Shown in pieces: positions 6,808 through 13,191 of a DNA stretch of 13,191 nucleotides. The first letter of the stretch is position 1. Each line of letters begins with the position of its first letter. Source of the DNA: Leptolyngbya sp. SIO4C1 (lineage in GTDB: Bacteria; Cyanobacteriota; Cyanobacteriia; Phormidesmidales; Phormidesmidaceae). The stretch is taken from positions 1-13,191 of the forward strand of contig JAAHIA010000098.1 in the NCBI GenBank assembly GCA_010671975.1, given 5' to 3'. A program made the translations under genes and the position numbers. The notes beneath the pieces are model-generated. The model had not been told where the DNA came from, made no database searches, and saw only the letters and a program-made list of their open reading frames with translations.

Positions 6808-8124
6808 TCAAAACACTACCCAGCGCCCCTCAGCCCAGGCCCCCAGCGGATAAAACGTTTCTCCGTCCCATTCGCCGCTGACCGTGACTGGGTGACCGCC
6901 GCTGACGGCCAGCAGTTCCCATGTCCAGACCGTTTCTATTGCCAGAGGTAGATAGGCACCGCTCGTCTCCTGCAGTTGCCACTGGCCTTTGCGCTGACAG
7001 GGCACGACCGCCTCTAAGATCAGCGGCAGCCTTTCTAACCAAGGATTTTGCTGTAGGGCGCTGGCATAGCGCGCGATCTCAGCCTCAATAGACTGCCCGC
7101 CCATGACCCGCTCAGTCAGCTTCGGACCACTATGCAGCTGCTTCACCAGCGCCCGCAGCGGAAAGGACGCTGGATAAAACACCAGATCTGCGTCTATCAC
7201 CACGCCCGGCACCAGACTGGTATCCAGCGGCTGACTGCCATGGGCAAAGGCAAGCACCAGCGCCGGGCAATCGCTTTGCTCACCCCAGAGCCAGGTGCGC
7301 TGCACGTTCAGCCGGTCTTCTTCAATCACGCGCCGACCCAGAATATGCCAGCGATCGCGCTTGGGCTCACCCGTCTCTAGCAGCACCGCCTGATTTTGGG
7401 TCCAGCCAATCTGCGATCGCACCTCTGCCTGCAGCGCTGGCGATAGCTTTTCTAGCCGCTGATAGCTCTGCACCAGCAGATGAATCTGACCCAGCTGCCG
7501 CAGCAGCCGCTCGACCCAGCCGTCGCCGCTGTAGGGAATTCCAGCACAGGCGCGCAGGCGTCTGGCCAGTCCCGGCGCTTGGGCATCGACCAGCCGAGCC
7601 GCAATCTCATCCCAAAACTGATAGGGCTGCGCCTGCACGCTGGCCAGCCCCTGTCGCATCAGATCCTGCAGCCACCGGTCGAGCTCGATGAGGCCGGTTT
7701 GAACGTTTGCCTCGCGCTGCTCGCTGCGCTTAGTTTGGGATTTGGCAGCTTTCTTAGCTTCAGCAGATTTAACAGTGGCCTGCTGCGATCGCTGCTCTAC
7801 CCAATGCTGCACCCAGTCCGGCGGCGCGGCTGTCTCAAATAGTGCTGCCTGTTCTGCCAGCAGTAGCATCAGCCCTAAGCTATGCTTGCAGGGAAACTTG
7901 CGGCTCGGGCAGCTACAGCGAAAAGCAGGGCCGCCCTCTACACTTAGATCAATCTGCGTTTGATACGGCTTTTTGCCGCTGCCTCTATATTCACCCCAAA
8001 CGTGGGTTTCAGCCCGGCCTAGGCTCGACCACTTAGCTGCCGTCGCCAGCGCCTGCCCGTTCTTGGTCGATTTCGCATCGGGCGAAAGAGCCAGTACCTG
8101 CGCTGTAGACCAGTCCATGGACAT
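6808..8124 (-). CDS. SWIM zinc-finger protein (YehQ-like)
   Basis: This is a 438-residue protein with an N-terminal SWIM zinc finger, CxCx6CxH: C70, C72, C79 and H81 in the segment FRCSCPSRKFPCKHSLGL. SWIM fingers bind DNA or proteins. A Lys/Ala/Gln-rich stretch (about 116-140) links the finger to a C-terminal region of roughly 300 residues without recognised motifs. Members of this family sit beside MoxR/VWA/DUF5682 genes, and E. coli YehQ is the named relative by context. The start at 8124 is followed two codons later by another Met (8118); neither has a clear Shine-Dalgarno motif. The gene follows the TldE gene by 49 AT-rich bases, where an internal promoter could lie, and precedes the DUF5691 gene by 19 bases. 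It could act as the regulator or targeting subunit of the ATPase system (inference). Confidence 0.82.
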   Translation of the reverse strand: MSMDWSTAQVLALSPDAKSTKNGQALATAAKWSSLGRAETHVWGEYRGSGKKPYQTQIDLSVEGGPAFRCSCPSRKFPCKHSLGLMLLLAEQAALFETAAPPDWVQHWVEQRSQQATVKSAEAKKAAKSQTKRSEQREANVQTGLIELDRWLQDLMRQGLASVQAQPYQFWDEIAARLVDAQAPGLARRLRACAGIPYSGDGWVERLLRQLGQIHLLVQSYQRLEKLSPALQAEVRSQIGWTQNQAVLLETGEPKRDRWHILGRRVIEEDRLNVQRTWLWGEQSDCPALVLAFAHGSQPLDTSLVPGVVIDADLVFYPASFPLRALVKQLHSGPKLTERVMGGQSIEAEIARYASALQQNPWLERLPLILEAVVPCQRKGQWQLQETSGAYLPLAIETVWTWELLAVSGGHPVTVSGEWDGETFYPLGAWAEGRWVVF

Positions 8125-8173
8125 CGAGAGCGACCATTTAATATCGTTCTAAATCGTATTTAGTCTATCTGTA

Positions 8174-9508
8174 CTACAGCGTATACGCAAACCCCTCCAC
8201 TAGCATCCCTGGCACCGTCAGCCCGCCTAGGTCGCGGTAGCCGTAGCTGCCAACGACCGGCACAAAGGTCTGCTCGCGAGTGAAGTCGATGAGCCGCTCA
8301 CCCCAGAAGTTATACAGGCTTTCATCAAAGCGCAGATTCTCGATCGGCGCAGCAATTTCGCCGTCCTCCACCCAGAAGCAGGCATAGCGGGTCATGCCGG
8401 TGATGCGGCCGTTGGGTCGATCGCTCCAGTTGAGGTAATGCAGGTTAGACACGTAGAGGCCGGTGCCGAGTTCGGCCAGCCCCTGCTCAGTGGGCAGGCT
8501 GCCGGCGGCGAGGACGGGCGATCGCAAATATTCGCCGCTCTCGGCATAGGTCGAGTCGATGCCGTATTCCTTGGCGGTGCGGGCGCTGACCAGCGTGTTT
8601 TTGAGTTGACCGGCTTCGATCAGCGTCAGCACCGAAGGCGCGAGTTCGCCAAACTGGTTGAATCGGGGCACCTGGCCCTGGGTGAAGTCTTCGCTCAGGC
8701 CAAGCTGGTTGGACAAGGTGCGATCGCCGCGCTGAAGCGGACCCAGCGCGCTGCCGCCGCGCCTCAGCGCCGCTTCACTGATTGCGCCCCAGGAAAGTAT
8801 ACTCACCAGATCGGCCACCGCAGCCGGAGCCAGGAACGTCCGATAGTCGCCGCGCGTTAGCGCCTTGCGCGCTTGGGCCATGCGGCTGAGCTGCTGCTTC
8901 GAGGCGCTGAGGGTTTTCTCATAGGCAGTGTCATCCCACTCACGGCCGGCGTAGGTCCCTTTAACGGCCTGTCCGTCGGCGGTAAAGAGCGAATAGTCGA
9001 GCGTGAAGGTTTCGGTCTCGAACCAGTGACGCGCCCCGGCGGAGTCGGCATAGGCGCGGATGGATTTACCGCCCGCATAGAGTCCGGCAGCATCCTGACC
9101 GGCGAGCGGCGGCAGCAGCTGCGGCACCACCTGCTCAGCGCTTAGCAGCGAGCCGCTGTAGACATCGCGGCTGGTGGACTCCGCAGCGGGCAGTACCAGA
9201 TACGGGTCTTCGGGCAGCTGCGGCAGCTCGGTGCGCAAATCGGCAAGCGCGGCGAGCAGCGTCGGCCAGTCGCTGGTTTTCTCGCCAGTGAACGGGACCG
9301 ACTGGCTAGCGCTGCGCTGGCTTGCCATCAGCGTCAGCTCAAGTTCACCCTTAGTCACGCTGCCGGTCTGTCGCACCTTGGCACGGTTAAAGCGAGTGAA
9401 CTGGCTGGTCTCAGCAGTCAGTGTCAGCTTAGTCTGCTCTTTGGCCTGCAGCTGCGGCAGCAGGCTGTCTACTAGCTGATTAAACGGGATCTCCCAATCG
9501 TGCGACAT
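8174..9508 (-). CDS. tldE: TldE/PmbA-like subunit of the TldD/TldE protease
   Basis: This is a 444-residue PmbA/TldE-family protein, the non-metal-binding partner of TldD. It shows the family's N-terminal region (QFTRFNRAKVRQTG, about 36-49) and the C-terminal beta-rich domain (LYVSNLHYLNWSDRPNGRITGMTRYACFW region, about 348-376). No HExxxH motif is present, as expected for TldE. In E. coli, TldD and TldE form a heterodimeric metalloprotease that trims unfolded peptides, matures microcin B17 and degrades the CcdA antitoxin. The ATG overlaps the stop of the upstream tldD gene by one base (TAATG), which suggests coupled translation and equal amounts of the two subunits. It is cytoplasmic, with no signal peptide. 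Assignment to TldE rather than a second TldD rests on the missing zinc motif and on gene order. Confidence 0.88.
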   Translation of the reverse strand: MSHDWEIPFNQLVDSLLPQLQAKEQTKLTLTAETSQFTRFNRAKVRQTGSVTKGELELTLMASQRSASQSVPFTGEKTSDWPTLLAALADLRTELPQLPEDPYLVLPAAESTSRDVYSGSLLSAEQVVPQLLPPLAGQDAAGLYAGGKSIRAYADSAGARHWFETETFTLDYSLFTADGQAVKGTYAGREWDDTAYEKTLSASKQQLSRMAQARKALTRGDYRTFLAPAAVADLVSILSWGAISEAALRRGGSALGPLQRGDRTLSNQLGLSEDFTQGQVPRFNQFGELAPSVLTLIEAGQLKNTLVSARTAKEYGIDSTYAESGEYLRSPVLAAGSLPTEQGLAELGTGLYVSNLHYLNWSDRPNGRITGMTRYACFWVEDGEIAAPIENLRFDESLYNFWGERLIDFTREQTFVPVVGSYGYRDLGGLTVPGMLVEGFAYTL

Positions 9509-10980
9509 TAGCCCACCCCTCCGAACACTTCAATTTGATCAAAAACGCAGACGGGTGCGGCATGCCCGACGCGAATTACCTGATTGGGTTCACCCTTGCC
9601 GCAGTAGGGGGTGCCGTAGGCTTGCCAGGTGCTGCGATCGCCCACCTGCGTCAGGCTCTGCCAAAACTGCGGCGTGGTGGCGCGATAGTTGGGGTTGCGC
9701 AGCGTTTCGGCTAGCTTGCCGTTGCGGATGCGCTTGGCATATTCGCAGCCAAACTGAAACTTATAGCGCTGATCGTCAATCGACCAGGAGCGATTGGCTT
9801 CCATATAAACGCCGTCTTCTAAGCTGCCAATCATGTCCTCAAAGCTGAGATCGCCCGGCTCGACATTAATATTCGCCATGCGGTCAATCGGCGGCCGGTC
9901 CCAGGAGGTAGCGCGCGCGCAGGCTACGCCTGCCACCCCGAGTCGCAGCTGGCTTTCATGGCTGCCTAGCCCCCGCTCTAGCCGCCCGTGACGAATCAGA
10001 TACTGCTTTTCGGCCGTCGCACCGGTATCGTCGAAGCCGTAGCTAGCAAACTGATGCGCCAGCGTTGGGTCAAAGGTGACGTTGAGCCGCTCAGAGCCAT
10101 ACTGCAGGCTGCCAAAATCGCTCGGCTGCACGAAGCTGCCGCCTGCGTAGTTGCGCTCGTCGCCTAGAATGCGGTCGAGCTCGAGCGGGTGGCCGATGCT
10201 CTCATGAATTTGCAGCATCATCTGGTCAGGGGCCAGCACCAGCGCCGTGGTCATCTCGGGGCATTCGGCCGCGCTCAGCAGCTCGACTGCCTGCGCCCCC
10301 ACCTGCTCGACCGCCTGCCACAGGCTTTCTTCGCGCAGATGCTCCCAGCCGCCCTGATAGCAGTGCGCCCCCGGTCCGTTGTGGCTGCGAGTTTGGACCA
10401 CAGGACCATCCTGGGCGGTGACGCCAAAATGCGTGGTCATGAAGGCAAACTGCTGGTGAATCTGCGTACCGCTGCTGCCGATAATCCAGGTTTCAATCTC
10501 GCGCGTGCTGGCGCTGGCGCTGGTTTGCACAATCTGATCGGAAACTTTTAGCTGCTGGCAGATGCGCGCTAGCAGGTCGTTAACTTCGCCGGCACTGAGA
10601 CTGTTGAGCGGCTTAATAATTGCAGACTGATAGCGCCCCTCAATCAGCGGCCGAATACCAGAGGTAAAGCGATGAATTTGCCAAGGTGCGGCAGCTTTAG
10701 CCTGCTGAAAGGCGCATTTCGCAGCGGCCTGTAGCCCAGCCACAGTAAGCTGGCTGGTGGCCGCATAGCCTATTTGCCCATCGACTAGCACCTCGATCAT
10801 CGCGCCCTGATTGCGATCGCGATGGTTGCGCTCAGGCTTGCCGTCGCGCAGTCGACGGCTGGTGCTCACCTCGCGCAGCGCCCGAATGCCAACCCAGTCA
10901 GCAGGTAGGTCAATAGCGTTGAGAGCATCGGCAAGCAGGTCAGCAATGTCAAGTTGGGACGGAGATGCGATCGCGCTCAT
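9508..10980 (-). CDS. tldD: TldD-like zinc metalloprotease
   Basis: This is a 490-residue TldD-family protease. The zinc motif HExxxH is H259-E260-S-I-G-H264, and the probable third ligand is C460 in YCGKGEPNQ, which aligns with the Cys ligand of E. coli TldD (established for the family structure). Residues about 1-240 form the N-terminal domain; the catalytic beta domain follows (LGDERNYAGGSF, 272-283, then MEANRSWSIDDQRYKFQFG, 393-411). Paired with the overlapping tldE gene, it should form the active heterodimer that cleaves unfolded or modified peptides. It is the first gene of the leftward run. The upstream region offers a TACAAT -10-like box at 11017-11012 but no good -35 and no strong Shine-Dalgarno motif. 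A HIP1-like site lies in the first codons. Natural substrate in this organism is unknown; a Nif11-type small protein is encoded divergently nearby. Confidence 0.9.
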   Translation of the reverse strand: MSAIASPSQLDIADLLADALNAIDLPADWVGIRALREVSTSRRLRDGKPERNHRDRNQGAMIEVLVDGQIGYAATSQLTVAGLQAAAKCAFQQAKAAAPWQIHRFTSGIRPLIEGRYQSAIIKPLNSLSAGEVNDLLARICQQLKVSDQIVQTSASASTREIETWIIGSSGTQIHQQFAFMTTHFGVTAQDGPVVQTRSHNGPGAHCYQGGWEHLREESLWQAVEQVGAQAVELLSAAECPEMTTALVLAPDQMMLQIHESIGHPLELDRILGDERNYAGGSFVQPSDFGSLQYGSERLNVTFDPTLAHQFASYGFDDTGATAEKQYLIRHGRLERGLGSHESQLRLGVAGVACARATSWDRPPIDRMANINVEPGDLSFEDMIGSLEDGVYMEANRSWSIDDQRYKFQFGCEYAKRIRNGKLAETLRNPNYRATTPQFWQSLTQVGDRSTWQAYGTPYCGKGEPNQVIRVGHAAPVCVFDQIEVFGGVG

Positions 10981-11347
10981 AGTTTCAGCAAGCTTACTTG
11001 AGGATTTTCCTATTGTAGTGACCCGTTTGAAGGGGCTGCTGCCTGTTTCAAAACACTCGTGCGCTGAGAATGCCTGCTTGGCCAGCTGGTGATCGCAATC
11101 CCATACATTTAGGGGATGAGATCACTTATTTACGGTCACCAGCCTGGTTTAATTTTAGAAATTCTGCATAATCTGAGCAATTTTTGCGGCTTGTAAGATT
11201 GCAGCAGGCTTGCATGGAGCCTGGCTCTACCCATCGCAGCTTCTACCTTGCTAACGCCATCAGCCTCTTAGCGGCGGGTCTTTAGCCGAGCGCTCGCATG
11301 AGGACAGATGTAGCCTGCCCTGCCAATCACGCGTAGTTCTATTCATA
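10981..11347. other. Divergent intergenic region between tldD and the Nif11 gene
   Basis: These 367 bases contain no convincing ORF. Visible elements are a possible leftward -10 box, TACAAT on the minus strand at 11017-11012, about 30 bases before tldD. A near-palindrome (GTTTGAA at 11025-11031 against TTCAAAAC at 11047-11054, with one extra base) lies just upstream of it. A CATAAT box at 11167-11172 in an AT-rich patch could serve the rightward gene but has a poor -35. A small CAGGCT/AGCCTG hairpin lies near 11206-11224. Promoters for both directions should lie here, but none is strong by eye. Confidence 0.5.
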
Positions 11348-11557
11348 ATGTCTAAGCAAAACGTTATTAGTTTCTTGAATGCCATTGCGAATCGCGAAGC
11401 TGTCACTGAGCGACTCAGATCAATCACTTGCTCCTCCGAGCTGTTAGAAATTGCCGCCGAATTTGGCTATGAGTTTACAGCCCAAGAACTGATGGCAGCT
11501 CGAGAAAAGTCACCGTCTACCGGTCTCTCTCAGCTGTGCCCGCAGGCGGCGCGATAA
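11348..11557 (+). CDS. Nif11-domain small protein
   Basis: This 69-residue protein matches the Nif11 domain over residues 1-52: an N-terminal helix MSKQNVISFLNAI, a turn, then ELLEIAAEFGYEFTAQELMAA (31-51), with the typical G-Y-E-F-T-x-x-E-L end. Nif11 domains occur as stand-alone cyanobacterial proteins and as leader peptides of ribosomally made, modified peptides. The tail after the domain (REKSPSTGLSQLCPQAAR, 52-69) is short, with one Cys (C64), and lacks the Gly-Gly or Gly-Ala cleavage site expected of a true precursor. A stand-alone regulatory or binding protein is therefore at least as likely. No lanthipeptide synthetase, cyclodehydratase or peptidase-transporter gene is present in the window. 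No Shine-Dalgarno motif is seen. A strong hairpin follows the gene by about 80 bases. Confidence 0.75.
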   Translation: MSKQNVISFLNAIANREAVTERLRSITCSSELLEIAAEFGYEFTAQELMAAREKSPSTGLSQLCPQAAR

Positions 11558-11634
11558 GCATATAGACTGTCTTCAGTGAATCCAGCCTGGCGAGATCTGC
11601 CTTTTAGATCGACTCGACGACTGAGGCCAGCTTG

Positions 11635-11669
11635 GCGACCTTGCTGACCGATGGCAATGGCAAGGTCGC
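11635..11669 (+). terminator. Strong hairpin downstream of the Nif11 gene, possible terminator
   Basis: GCGACCTTGC at 11635-11644 and GCAAGGTCGC at 11660-11669 are perfect reverse complements around a 15-base loop. Outer bases CAGC (11628-11631) and GCTG (11674-11677) can extend the stem across a small internal loop. The T-rich stretch begins only some 15 bases later, so it is not a classic intrinsic terminator. It may end the Nif11 transcript or stabilise its 3' end. Confidence 0.4.
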
Positions 11670-11748
11670 GATGGCTGTGCATATCTTTCTGAGGAAATAT
11701 TTTGCTTTTTATTAAGCTGTGTTAACTTATGCTAAGAGTTGATAAAAA

Positions 11749-11778
11749 TTGACTTTTGATACAGACACGGCACAAAAT
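11749..11778 (+). promoter_or_regulatory. Candidate sigma-70-type promoter for ocp
   Basis: TTGACT (11749-11754) and CAAAAT (11773-11778) are separated by 18 bases in the AT-rich patch upstream of ocp. A start just downstream would give a leader of roughly 200 bases. The -10 is a weak match, and other boxes in the patch (TATGCT near 11728) cannot be excluded. Confidence 0.25.
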
Positions 11779-11979
11779 TGGCCAAGTGCTTTAGCTGCTT
11801 ACTAGGCAGTGGGGGGCCTATCGAGGTTTTCTCAGCGCTTATCCAAGCTGAAGATCGGGTGCCCTAATCAAAAGGGAACCGCCGTTCATTTAGTCAAAGT
11901 TGTGATTCTGAGTACAGTTGACCCGAATGCTGTCGCGGTTGAGCCTGTTGCTCGGCATTGCATTTCATCTATCGTATTT

Positions 11980-11984
11980 GAGGT
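11980..11984 (+). promoter_or_regulatory. Shine-Dalgarno site of ocp
   Basis: GAGGT lies eight bases upstream of the ATG at 11993. It is the clearest ribosome binding site on the plus strand of this window and fixes the ocp start, which also matches the conserved MPYTIDSARNIFP N-terminus of the family. Confidence 0.7.
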
Positions 11985-11992
11985 AACGCTTT

Positions 11993-12952
11993 ATGCCTTA
12001 CACCATCGATTCTGCTCGCAACATTTTCCCCAGTACGCTTTCGGCTGACGCAGTTCCTGCCACTATTGCCAGGTTTGGTCAACTCAGTGCAGAGGATCAG
12101 CTAGCACTGATTTGGTTTGCCTACCTCGAGATGGGAAAGGCGATTACGATTGCAGCGCCAGGGGCTGCCAACATGCAGTTTGCTGAGAATACGCTAAATC
12201 AAATTAAGCAGATGACGCCGATGGAGCAGTCGCAGGCCATGTGCGATTTGGCCAATCGGGCTGACACTGAAGTTTCTCGCACCTATGCCACCTGGACGCC
12301 TAACCTTAAGCTGGGCTTCTGGTATCAGCTCGGGGAGTGGATGGAGCAAGGCCTCGTCGCCCCCATTCCAGAAGGGTACAAGCTTTCAGCCAACGCCTCT
12401 GCTGTCTTACAGGCAATCAGAAGCTTGGAGTCAGGTCAGCAAATCACCGTCTTGCGCAACGCTGTTGTAGACATGGGCTACGATACCGGCAAGCTAGGCA
12501 GCTTTACTCGCGTGTCAGAGCCGGTTGCGCCACCTAAGTCAATGTCGCAGCGGACTCAAGTTTCGATCGAAGGTGTTGCCAATTCAACTGTTCTAGAGTA
12601 TATGAACAACTTGAATGCCAATGACTTCGATGCCCTAATCGCGCTGTTTACGCCCGACGGCGCGCTACAGCCACCCTTCCGCAAGCCGATTGCAGGTCGT
12701 GAGGCGATTCTACGGTTTTTCAAAGAAGAATGTCAGAATCTGAGACTGCTGCCTGAGCGCGGCGTTTCTGAGCCGGCTGAGGATGGCTACACCCAGATTA
12801 AGGTGACCGGTAAATGCCAGACGCCTTGGTTTGGTGCAGATGTTGGGATGAATATCGCTTGGCGCTTCTTGCTAAATCCTGATGGCAAAATCTTCTTTGT
12901 CGCGATTGATTTGTTGGCATCTCCTAAAGAGCTGCTGAACTTGGTGCGCTAA
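11993..12952 (+). CDS. ocp: Orange carotenoid protein (OCP), full length
   Basis: This 319-residue blue-light photoreceptor binds a ketocarotenoid, docks to the phycobilisome core and dissipates excess excitation as heat. The N-terminal helical carotenoid-binding domain covers about 1-165, a linker follows (about 166-190), and an NTF2-like C-terminal domain covers about 193-317. Key residues of the family are all present: W41, Y44, W101, N104 and W110 lining the carotenoid tunnel; the R155-E246 salt bridge between domains; Y203 and W290, which hydrogen-bond the carotenoid keto group; and W279. The linker length gives the Arthrospira-type numbering (Y203/W290) rather than the two-shorter Synechocystis numbering. 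Similarity to OCP1-type proteins is very high along the whole length, so it is probably photoactive and quenching-competent. No fluorescence recovery protein gene follows within the window. A clear Shine-Dalgarno site precedes the start. Confidence 0.97.
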   Translation: MPYTIDSARNIFPSTLSADAVPATIARFGQLSAEDQLALIWFAYLEMGKAITIAAPGAANMQFAENTLNQIKQMTPMEQSQAMCDLANRADTEVSRTYATWTPNLKLGFWYQLGEWMEQGLVAPIPEGYKLSANASAVLQAIRSLESGQQITVLRNAVVDMGYDTGKLGSFTRVSEPVAPPKSMSQRTQVSIEGVANSTVLEYMNNLNANDFDALIALFTPDGALQPPFRKPIAGREAILRFFKEECQNLRLLPERGVSEPAEDGYTQIKVTGKCQTPWFGADVGMNIAWRFLLNPDGKIFFVAIDLLASPKELLNLVR

Positions 12953-12995
12953 CTCAGAAACGAGGTGGGCTTTGGGTGCTGAGTTTCAAATTTTT
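12951..12995 (+). terminator. Possible intrinsic terminator of ocp
   Basis: AACTCAG (12951-12957, overlapping the stop codon) pairs with CTGAGTT (12979-12985), and a T-run ends at 12995. The 21-base loop is large and the stem only 7 bp, so the call is tentative. Confidence 0.4.
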
Positions 12996-13100
12996 GACGG
13001 CTCGTTGATTGAGATACGCAGCACTACTAAAGACTTATCGAGTTCTGATGCCTGAGAGAGACGCTAGTTAGCAAAATCCTATTAGCGCTAGGTAAGCAGA

Positions 13101-13141
13101 TTCCCCTGAAATGTTCTGCCCTGTAGAGCATCTCAGGGGAA
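13101..13141. repeat. Long perfect-ended inverted repeat downstream of ocp
   Basis: TTCCCCTGA (13101-13109) and TCAGGGGAA (13133-13141) are exact reverse complements. Inside them ATGTTCT (13111-13117) pairs with AGAGCAT (13125-13131) with one G-T wobble, leaving a 7-base loop and a single A/C mismatch. The result is a 17-position hairpin. There is no T-run on either side, so it is not an ordinary intrinsic terminator; it may be a transcript-end stabiliser or a dispersed repeat. Confidence 0.6.
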
Positions 13142-13191
13142 GAAAATGACAGTCAAGATTAGGTTTGTAAATTCCAGTTTAAGATGACGCA

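Larger units (their letters stand above)
11558..11992. other. Long intergenic region and probable leader upstream of ocp
   Basis: These 435 bases lie between the Nif11 gene and ocp. They contain a strong hairpin (11635-11669), an AT-rich patch (about 11690-11780) with the only plausible ocp promoter, and about 200 bases of possible 5' untranslated leader with short stems such as GAGC/GCTC near 11940-11954. A plus-strand ORF from about 11809 overlaps the ocp start in another frame and has no recognisable features, so I do not count it as a gene. Confidence 0.5.

Noticed and set aside
8125..8173. Internal promoter in the TldE-SWIM gap
   Set aside because: The gap is AT-rich, but no pair of -35 and -10 boxes with reasonable spacing is convincing.
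11348..11557. Calling the Nif11 protein a definite RiPP precursor
   Set aside because: There is no Gly-Gly or Gly-Ala cleavage site, no Cys- or Ser/Thr-rich core, and no modification or export gene in the window.
11809..12048. A 79-codon plus-strand ORF upstream of and overlapping ocp
   Set aside because: It needs a non-ATG start, overlaps the ocp start in another frame, has no recognisable motif, and the ocp start is fixed by its Shine-Dalgarno site and conserved N-terminus.

Overview
The window looks like chromosomal DNA of a cyanobacterium. It encodes a full-length orange carotenoid protein (OCP), a cyanobacterial photoprotection protein. The cyanobacterial palindrome HIP1 (GCGATCGC) recurs through the coding DNA, for example at 1234-1241, 1899-1906, 2572-2579 and 2719-2726. 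Most of the window is GC-rich, but the first ~660 bases are clearly AT-rich. Genus cannot be fixed from the sequence.

Layout. Seven large genes and two small ones run leftward (minus strand) from 10980 to 100. In transcription order they are: TldD-like metalloprotease, TldE/PmbA-like partner, SWIM zinc-finger protein, DUF5691 protein, MoxR AAA+ ATPase (YehL type), DUF5682 protein (YehM type), VWA protein with an intact MIDAS (YehP/CoxE type), a 47-residue coiled-coil protein and an 81-residue coiled-coil protein. Two gene pairs share TAATG stop/start overlaps and most other gaps are 10-82 bases, so one or a few polycistronic transcripts are likely. On the plus strand lie a small Nif11-domain protein (11348-11557) and ocp (11993-12952). 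A 367-base divergent intergenic region separates the two halves.

How the genes may work together. TldD and TldE form a known heterodimeric zinc protease that trims unfolded or modified peptides. The SWIM/DUF5691/MoxR/DUF5682/VWA set matches, by gene content, the poorly understood yehL-yehM-yehP-yehQ type of MoxR-VWA chaperone locus. In such systems the AAA+ ring and the MIDAS protein usually remodel or metallate a client. DUF5682 carries His/Glu motifs reminiscent of the TIKI/TraB/ChaN hydrolase fold, so it could be an enzyme acting with the ATPase. A Nif11-like leader-type protein next to TldD/TldE is suggestive, because Nif11 domains serve as RiPP leaders and TldD/E can process RiPPs, but no core peptide or modifying enzyme is visible. 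OCP is a separate photoprotection function (phycobilisome quenching).

Most worth following up: the TldDE plus Yeh-type gene run, the tandem 8/16-bp repeat directly in front of the MoxR start codon, the AT-rich tail with two unrecognised coiled-coil genes and a palindromic leader, and the Nif11 neighbour.
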